From the NCBI GenBank assembly GCA_900770025.1, contig CAAGIW010000058.1, positions 1 through 37,363 on the forward strand: a DNA stretch of 37,363 bases, given 5' to 3'. The notes below the pieces were generated by a model. It did no database searches. It was given only the letters and a program-made list of their open reading frames with translations, and was not told the DNA's origin. Made by a program: the position numbers and the translations under genes. Below, in pieces: positions 32,546-37,363 of the stretch. Numbering within the stretch: position 1 is the first letter of the stretch; each line of letters begins with the position of its first letter. This DNA is from an uncultured Prevotella sp. GTDB taxonomy: Bacteria; Bacteroidota; Bacteroidia; Bacteroidales; Bacteroidaceae.

Positions 32546-33916
32546 TCACTGCTTGTTTTGTGTCATTGCACTTGCACTTTTCAACTTTCTCATATACCTG
32601 ACCATCATCACCAGCGTGACCAAAGCCGAGATGGTATCAGAAACAGGCATTGCCCACCACACGCCATCCACACCGAAGATGGGAGGCAGAATGAAGATAA
32701 GGGGCAACAGGAATAACATCTGTCTGGACAAGGAGAGAAAGATGCTCACCTTGGCCTTGCCTATGCTCTGGAAGAAATTAGTGACCACCATCTGGTAGCC
32801 CACGATAAGGAAGGCCGCCATCATAATGCGCAATCCCCGTTCGGAATACGCTATCAGCTGACTGTCGGTGGTAAAGAGGCGCACACATGGCTCGGGGAAG
32901 AACTGTGCCACCACAAAGCCCACGGCCGTGACAGCAGAAGCTGCCAGCATGGAGAGCGTGAGCACACGCATCAACCGACCGTAATGCTGCGCACCATAGT
33001 TGTAGCCCGCAATGGGTTGCATACCCTGATTCACTCCCATGCACACCATCACAAAGATGAACGCCACCCTATTGGCTATGCCGTATGCACCCACCACCAT
33101 GTCGCCTCCATAGATTTGCAGACTTCTGTTGATGAATATCACCACGATACAGGCACACACATTCATGGAGAAGGGCGACAGGCCGATGGCAATGACATTG
33201 CGCACAATGTCTGCAACCGGCCGGAAGGTGCCCGGACTGAGATGAAGGAGCTGGCTCTTGTCGGCAAGCAGGCGCATCTGCCACGTCAGCGACACCATCT
33301 GCGACAGGATGGTTGCGATGGCCGCACCACGAATACCCATGTCAAAGGTGTAGATGAAGAGGGGGTCGAGCGCCGTATTGAGCAGCACCGTAAAGATGGT
33401 GGCATACATGGCAAGTCGCGGTTTTCCCGATGCGCGCAGCACGGCATTCATGCCAAAATACATGTGAGAGAATACATTGCCCAACAGAATGACAATCATA
33501 TAGTCGCGGGCATAGGGCAAGGTATATTCGCTGGCACCGAAGAAATAGAGGATGGGGTCGAGAAAAAGCAGCGAGACAACACTGAAGAGCACGCCGATAA
33601 TCAGGTTGAGCGTTACCGTGTTGCCCAGGATATGGCGTGCCATGACATAGTCTTTCTGTCCCAACTTCACCGAGATGAACGTAGAAGCTCCCACGCCCAC
33701 GGCAGCACCAAAGGCCGCAGAGAGGTTCATAAAGGGAAAGGTAAGCGCCAAGCCGGCTATGGCGAGTGCCCCCACTCCCTGCCCGATGAAGATGCTGTCC
33801 ACCATATTGTACAGCGAAGAAGCCGTCATCGCCACAATAGCCGGTAACGCATATTGCAACAACAACCGTCCCACGGGTTTCGTACCCAACTCAAGAGTTG
33901 CCTGATGTTTATCCAT
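32546..33916 (-). CDS. MATE family efflux transporter (456 aa)
   Basis: Twelve hydrophobic segments in two related halves; VGRLLLQYALPAIVAMTASSLYNMVDSIFIGQGVG at the start is the standard MATE N-terminal pattern, recurring in part at the middle (AIGLSPFSMNVCACIVVIFINRS). Exports cationic drugs or metabolites using a Na+ or H+ gradient. Start chosen at MDKHQATLELG (33916), because the longer frame runs through the promoter. First gene of the eight-gene minus-strand operon. Confidence 0.92.
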   Translation of the reverse strand: MDKHQATLELGTKPVGRLLLQYALPAIVAMTASSLYNMVDSIFIGQGVGALAIAGLALTFPFMNLSAAFGAAVGVGASTFISVKLGQKDYVMARHILGNTVTLNLIIGVLFSVVSLLFLDPILYFFGASEYTLPYARDYMIVILLGNVFSHMYFGMNAVLRASGKPRLAMYATIFTVLLNTALDPLFIYTFDMGIRGAAIATILSQMVSLTWQMRLLADKSQLLHLSPGTFRPVADIVRNVIAIGLSPFSMNVCACIVVIFINRSLQIYGGDMVVGAYGIANRVAFIFVMVCMGVNQGMQPIAGYNYGAQHYGRLMRVLTLSMLAASAVTAVGFVVAQFFPEPCVRLFTTDSQLIAYSERGLRIMMAAFLIVGYQMVVTNFFQSIGKAKVSIFLSLSRQMLFLLPLIFILPPIFGVDGVWWAMPVSDTISALVTLVMMVRYMRKLKSASAMTQNKQ

Positions 33917-33936
33917 AAAAAGCGGACTAACCACTG

Positions 33937-33970
33937 CAAAGGTAGGCAAAAAAAATCTTATCGCTGTCAA
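33937..33970 (-). promoter_or_regulatory. Promoter of the MATE-to-fdtB operon
   Basis: Minus strand: TTG (33968-33970), 23-base spacer, -7 TACCTTTG (33937-33944), about 21 bases before the start at 33916. Divergent from the subtilase promoter, with the -33 regions nearly adjacent. Confidence 0.65.
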
Positions 33971-33985
33971 GATTCAATGTTTTTA

Positions 33986-34017
33986 TTTGGTTTTTAGCAG
34001 AATAAACCGTAAGTTTG
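33986..34017 (+). promoter_or_regulatory. Promoter of the subtilase gene
   Basis: -33 TTTG (33986-33989), 20-base spacer, -7 TAAGTTTG (34010-34017), 24 bases before the ATG at 34041. Confidence 0.75.
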
Positions 34018-34040
34018 CATCCCACAAAAAAAAGCAAGAG

Positions 34041-35477
34041 ATGTATCGCACCGTTCTCTTTCTATTCATGTGTGCCGCATTTTCATTGGCCATGAGTGCC
34101 CACGCACATCACTCCCCATCGCACAAACGAGCCTACGCAGGCGAGAAGTGCTGGATGTATCGTGTGATATTGGGTGACAAGAACGGCGGAACATACTCTC
34201 TGCAACAGCCTCATCACTTTTTGTCGCACAAGGCTCTGGAACGCCGCAAGCGCCAAGGCATAGCCATCGACTCCACCGATTTGCCCGTGAGCGGCGAGTA
34301 CCTGCAACAGATACGCGCCACGGGTGCCGCCATCAAGGGCACCAGCCGTTGGCACAACTCGGTATTGGTGGAGACGTCAGACACCACTCTGTGCCAAACA
34401 TTGGTCAGTATGCCCTTTGTCCGCTCATGCACCCAAGTATGGCAATCGCCCGACTCGGTGACAGACAAACAGGCAAGGCGACCGGTACACACCTGTTTCA
34501 ACCCGTGGGATTCCATTCCCTCTTCCTATTACGCATCCTCTTTGGAACAGATTTCCTCTATAGGCGGCATCGACATTCACAAGAAAGGCTACAATGGCAG
34601 AGGCATCACCATTGCCGTTCTTGACGAAGGTTTTGAGAACATCGACCATATTCCGGCTTTCAAATATACACGCATCAAAGGCAAACGCTCGTTTGTGGCG
34701 GCTCCAAAAGAGAAGGGCTACAATGAGAGCGACCACGGCACCAAGGTCTTTTCTGTCATGGCTGCCAATGCTCCCCGTGTGTATGTGGGCTGCGCCACAG
34801 GAGCCTCCTACTGGCTGTTGCAGTGTGAAGACCCCAGAACAGAGCAACAAGTGGAAGAAGACTACTGGACCTTTGCCGCCGAGTTTGCCGATTCTGCAGG
34901 TGTGGATATCATCAACAGCAGTTTGGGGTATAACGAGTTTGACTTCCATTATGCCGACCACCAGTTGCACGAACTGGATGGAACGTCCTCGTTCATCTCG
35001 CAATCAGCATCCATGCTCCACCGCAAAGGCATCGCATTGGTGTGCAGCGCAGGCAACAACGGCATGGGACCATGGAAAAAAATCTCCTTCCCCGCCGATG
35101 CACTTGAGTGCATCACCGTTGGTGCAGTGACCACCTCCCTGAAGAACGCACCCTTCAGCAGTGTGGGGCCCACCCAAGACGGGCGCATCAAGCCCGACGT
35201 GATGGCCATAGGAAGTCCTGCCTATCTCATTTCCGGGCGCGGTTCACTGGTACAAGACATGGGCACTTCGTTTGCCGCTCCCTTGGTGTGTGGCATGATG
35301 GCGTGCCTGTGGCAAGCACTGCCCCACCTCACTGCCCTGCAACTGATGCACATAGTGAGAAGAAGCGGCAACAACGTGGAGCATGTGAACAACGTGTATG
35401 GCTACGGAATACCCAACTTTACACGAGCCTTGGAGCAAGCCCTTCAACTCTATCCCCAGCCCGTTTCATCACACTGA
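34041..35477 (+). CDS. Secreted S8 family serine peptidase, subtilase (478 aa)
   Basis: Start chosen at MYRTVLFLFMCAAFSLAMSAHA (34041), a clean signal peptide placed after the promoter; the longer frame begins inside the promoter. Catalytic triad in order: Asp195 (AVLDEGF), His232 (SDHGTKVFS), Ser410 (MGTSFAAPLVCG), with oxyanion Asn339 (SAGNNG). A propeptide-like region (about 22-170) precedes it. This is the subtilase architecture common in secreted Prevotella/Bacteroides peptidases. No obvious C-terminal sorting domain follows. xseA starts six bases after its stop. Confidence 0.92.
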   Translation: MYRTVLFLFMCAAFSLAMSAHAHHSPSHKRAYAGEKCWMYRVILGDKNGGTYSLQQPHHFLSHKALERRKRQGIAIDSTDLPVSGEYLQQIRATGAAIKGTSRWHNSVLVETSDTTLCQTLVSMPFVRSCTQVWQSPDSVTDKQARRPVHTCFNPWDSIPSSYYASSLEQISSIGGIDIHKKGYNGRGITIAVLDEGFENIDHIPAFKYTRIKGKRSFVAAPKEKGYNESDHGTKVFSVMAANAPRVYVGCATGASYWLLQCEDPRTEQQVEEDYWTFAAEFADSAGVDIINSSLGYNEFDFHYADHQLHELDGTSSFISQSASMLHRKGIALVCSAGNNGMGPWKKISFPADALECITVGAVTTSLKNAPFSSVGPTQDGRIKPDVMAIGSPAYLISGRGSLVQDMGTSFAAPLVCGMMACLWQALPHLTALQLMHIVRRSGNNVEHVNNVYGYGIPNFTRALEQALQLYPQPVSSH

Positions 35478-35483
35478 ACACAC

Positions 35484-36800
35484 ATGGAAGCCCTGTCGCT
35501 ATACGAACTCAACTCCCTTGTCAGAGAAGTGGTAGAAATAAGCCTCGACCGCTCGTTCTGGGTAGAGGCAGAAGTGTCTGACCTGAACGAGTCAAGAGGC
35601 CATTGCTACATGGACCTGATTCAGAAGGAAGAGGGAGCCAACACCCCCGTGGCCCGCGCTTCGGCCAAGTGCTGGCGCAGCTCATGGGCTGTGCTCAAAC
35701 CTTTCTTCATCAAGAGCACCGGCCAAATGCCCCACGCAGGCATGAAGATGCTGCTGCAGGTACATGCAGACTTTCACGAGAACTACGGCTTTTCGTGGAT
35801 TGTCACGGATATTGACCCCACCTATTCCTTGGGCGACATGATGCAGAAGCGCAGGCGCATCCTTGAGCAACTCAAGAAACAGGGGGTGCTCACTCTCAAC
35901 AAAGAGTTGCCGCTACCGCTGTTTGCCCAGCGCATCGCAGTCATCTCCAGCAACACGGCTGCAGGCTACGGCGACTTTCAGAACCAACTGATTCACAACG
36001 AGCACCATCTAACCTTCACCACCACCCTCTTCCCCGCCATCATGCAGGGCGAGAGAGTGGCTGAGAGTGTGATTGCCGCACTGAACAGCATCATGCTGCA
36101 CGAAGAGGAATATGACTGCGTGGTCATCATCCGCGGAGGCGGAGCCACCAGCGACCTGTCGGGGTTCGACAGTATGGAACTGGCAGAAAACGTGGCAAAC
36201 TTCCCACTGCCCATCATCACAGGCATCGGTCACGACCGCGACGAAAGCGTTTTGGACATCATCTCCCATACACGAGTGAAGACGCCAACGGCAGCAGCTG
36301 CCTTCCTGACAGACCATCTTCTGGAAGTGGCTGAGCGCATCGACCGTGCAGCACAGCGGCTCACCCACATCGTGGCCCAGCAGATGAAAGACGAGAAGCA
36401 CCGCATCGACCTGGCAGCACAACGGCTGAACGGCCTGGTGAGACAGCTTTTGAAGGAACAGCAGCACCGCATCACACGATTGCAAGAGCACATACCCGCC
36501 GTGTGTATGCTGACCATCACCCGACAGAAGTCGCATTTAGACCTGCTGCAAATGCGGATGCCCGGTGCCATCAAGCAGCATATACAGAAGGAGCAGCACC
36601 GACTGCAACTGGCTGAAGCACGCCTGAAATCATTAGACCCCGAACTGCCACTGAAGCGAGGCTACAGCATCACCCTGCACCAAGGGCGCCCCATCAGAGA
36701 CATTGACCTGCTGCCACCAGGCGCACAAATAGAAACAAGGGTGGAAAAGGGGACCATCACCTCTGTGGTGACGGAAACCCGAACCAGACACCAGCCATAG
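35484..36800 (+). CDS. xseA: Exodeoxyribonuclease VII large subunit (438 aa)
   Basis: N-terminal OB-fold (about 1-110: SFWVEAEVSDLNESRGHCYMDL), catalytic region with IAVISSNTAAGYGDF, VIIRGGGATSDLSGFDS and ITGIGHDRDESVLD, a helical stalk (~300-390) and the C-terminal LKRGYSI motif. With XseB it degrades single-stranded DNA from either end. Six bases after the subtilase gene, so probably co-transcribed; xseB follows after 77 bases. Confidence 0.96.
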   Translation: MEALSLYELNSLVREVVEISLDRSFWVEAEVSDLNESRGHCYMDLIQKEEGANTPVARASAKCWRSSWAVLKPFFIKSTGQMPHAGMKMLLQVHADFHENYGFSWIVTDIDPTYSLGDMMQKRRRILEQLKKQGVLTLNKELPLPLFAQRIAVISSNTAAGYGDFQNQLIHNEHHLTFTTTLFPAIMQGERVAESVIAALNSIMLHEEEYDCVVIIRGGGATSDLSGFDSMELAENVANFPLPIITGIGHDRDESVLDIISHTRVKTPTAAAAFLTDHLLEVAERIDRAAQRLTHIVAQQMKDEKHRIDLAAQRLNGLVRQLLKEQQHRITRLQEHIPAVCMLTITRQKSHLDLLQMRMPGAIKQHIQKEQHRLQLAEARLKSLDPELPLKRGYSITLHQGRPIRDIDLLPPGAQIETRVEKGTITSVVTETRTRHQP

Positions 36801-36877
36801 ACAAGTCCACCAAACGGGCGCAACGGATACATTCTCCGTGTTTTTACCAACATTGCAAACATCAACATCACTAGGAC

Positions 36878-37066
36878 ATGAACAAGAAATATGAAGACGC
36901 CGTGAGACAACTGGAACAGATAGTGCACCAGATGGAGACGGGAGAACTGGACATAGACCAGCTGAGCGAGCAACTGAAAAAGGCGCAACAACTGATAAAA
37001 CTGTGCAGAGAGAAGCTCTCAAAAACAGAAAAGGAGATAGAAGATATATTGGAAAAATCGGAATAA
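36878..37066 (+). CDS. xseB: Exodeoxyribonuclease VII small subunit (62 aa)
   Basis: Typical XseB: KKYEDAVRQLEQIVHQMETGELDIDQLSEQL then a helical coiled tail ending IEDILEKSE. It binds along the XseA stalk to form the active nuclease. Size and order are standard. Followed by a 22-bp repeat array. Confidence 0.95.
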   Translation: MNKKYEDAVRQLEQIVHQMETGELDIDQLSEQLKKAQQLIKLCREKLSKTEKEIEDILEKSE

Positions 37067-37092
37067 AATTCCACGTCCCTGAGTATCGTTTT

Positions 37093-37158
37093 GCAAAACG
37101 CACCATTTTACATTGCAAAACGCACCGTTTTAGAACGCAAAACGCACCGTTTTGCAAA
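37093..37158. repeat. 22-bp-period repeat array (3 units, reverse orientation)
   Basis: Units at 37093, 37115 and 37137 begin GCAAAACGCACC with 3' parts ATTTTACATT or GTTTTAGAAC. The array is capped on its left by CGTTTTGCAAAACG (37087-37100). Same family as elements A and B, inverted. The rest of 37067-37244 shows no gene. Confidence 0.75.
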
Positions 37159-37244
37159 ATGGAATGAATGGCGTTTTTCCGGCCTTCCTAAAGAAATCGC
37201 GTATCTAAATCATACACAGCGAGTTACAGAAAGCACGTCTAAAA

Positions 37245-37332
37245 CCCAAATCGGCCATTAGCGTTATGATGATAACTGCTTATATTTTTGAACAGATGTC
37301 TTTACGTTTTGAGGGAGCAATGGGGTTCCATT
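37245..37332. repeat. 88-bp repeat, copy 2 (perfect inverted partner at 13075-13162)
   Basis: Exact reverse complement of 13075-13162 over all 88 bases; similarity stops abruptly at both ends. On the plus strand it carries the -7-like word TATTTTTG (37283-37290) reading toward the window end. No coding potential. Confidence 0.9.
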
Positions 37333-37363
37333 GTAACTGATAAACGGAAAGACAGATGACAAA

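Noticed and set aside
37067..37092. Promoter reading into the array after xseB
   Set aside because: No TAnnTTTG was found on the plus strand here, unlike in elements A and B.
37067..37363. Minus-strand frame across the end of the window (36633-37157)
   Set aside because: It runs antisense through xseB and the repeat array and has no domain pattern.

Overview
The window looks like a Bacteroidota chromosome, most likely Prevotella or a close relative. Most intergenic gaps carry the Bacteroidota promoter signature (-7 box TAnnTTTG, some with a -33 TTG/TTTG) and Shine-Dalgarno sites are weak or absent. The gene content also fits: lutABC, an OmpA-type porin beside an LTSC-lipobox lipoprotein, a secreted pectinolytic enzyme with a Prevotella-style C-terminal tail, and a compact MATE / cytidylate-kinase-like / YfcE operon. 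All assignments come from reading the sequence; no database search was possible.

Region 1 (1-12.9 kb) is the tail end of a prophage. It holds a truncated tape-measure fragment, about 1 kb of AT-rich inserted DNA (a tiny antisense membrane ORF, a 166-bp element with perfect 23-bp terminal inverted repeats, an unknown 105-aa ORF and a dispersed hairpin repeat), a second tape-measure-like gene, two large tail-tip/fibre genes, and two fibre genes that share an N-terminal anchor. The last fibre ends in an S74 self-cleaving chaperone and has an AT-rich centre. No integrase, capsid, packaging or lysis gene is in view.

Region 2 (13.0-19.4 kb, minus strand) follows a 22-bp-period repeat array, one copy of an 88-bp repeat and a strong hairpin terminator. 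It has an OmpA-porin / von Willebrand A lipoprotein pair and a 1093-residue secreted enzyme that joins a GH105-type hydrolase to a family-1 pectate lyase.

Region 3 (19.6-26.2 kb) has a Bax-inhibitor-1 membrane protein (minus strand), a RelE-type toxin-antitoxin pair, and a plus-strand run of GNAT acetyltransferase, SGNH hydrolase and lutABC (lactate to pyruvate). Several of these genes overlap by ATGA.

Region 4 (26.5-33.9 kb, minus strand) is one tight operon: MATE transporter, cytidylate-kinase-like protein, YfcE-like phosphoesterase, rfbB, purT, fdtA-like, FemAB-like acyltransferase and fdtB-like. rfbB, fdtA and fdtB together would make a dTDP-3-amino-3,6-dideoxyhexose for a surface glycan. 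The FemAB-like gene sits where an N-acyltransferase is expected. Region 5 (34.0-37.1 kb, plus strand) is a secreted subtilase followed by xseA and xseB (exonuclease VII).

The most unusual signals are non-coding. Five intergenic arrays share a 22-bp period and GCAAAA/TTTTGC half-sites. Two of them lie in a larger element with matching flanks and a promoter-like sequence reading into the array. An 88-bp sequence occurs twice with no mismatch, in opposite orientation, bracketing about 24 kb. A separate imperfect hairpin element occurs at two sites.
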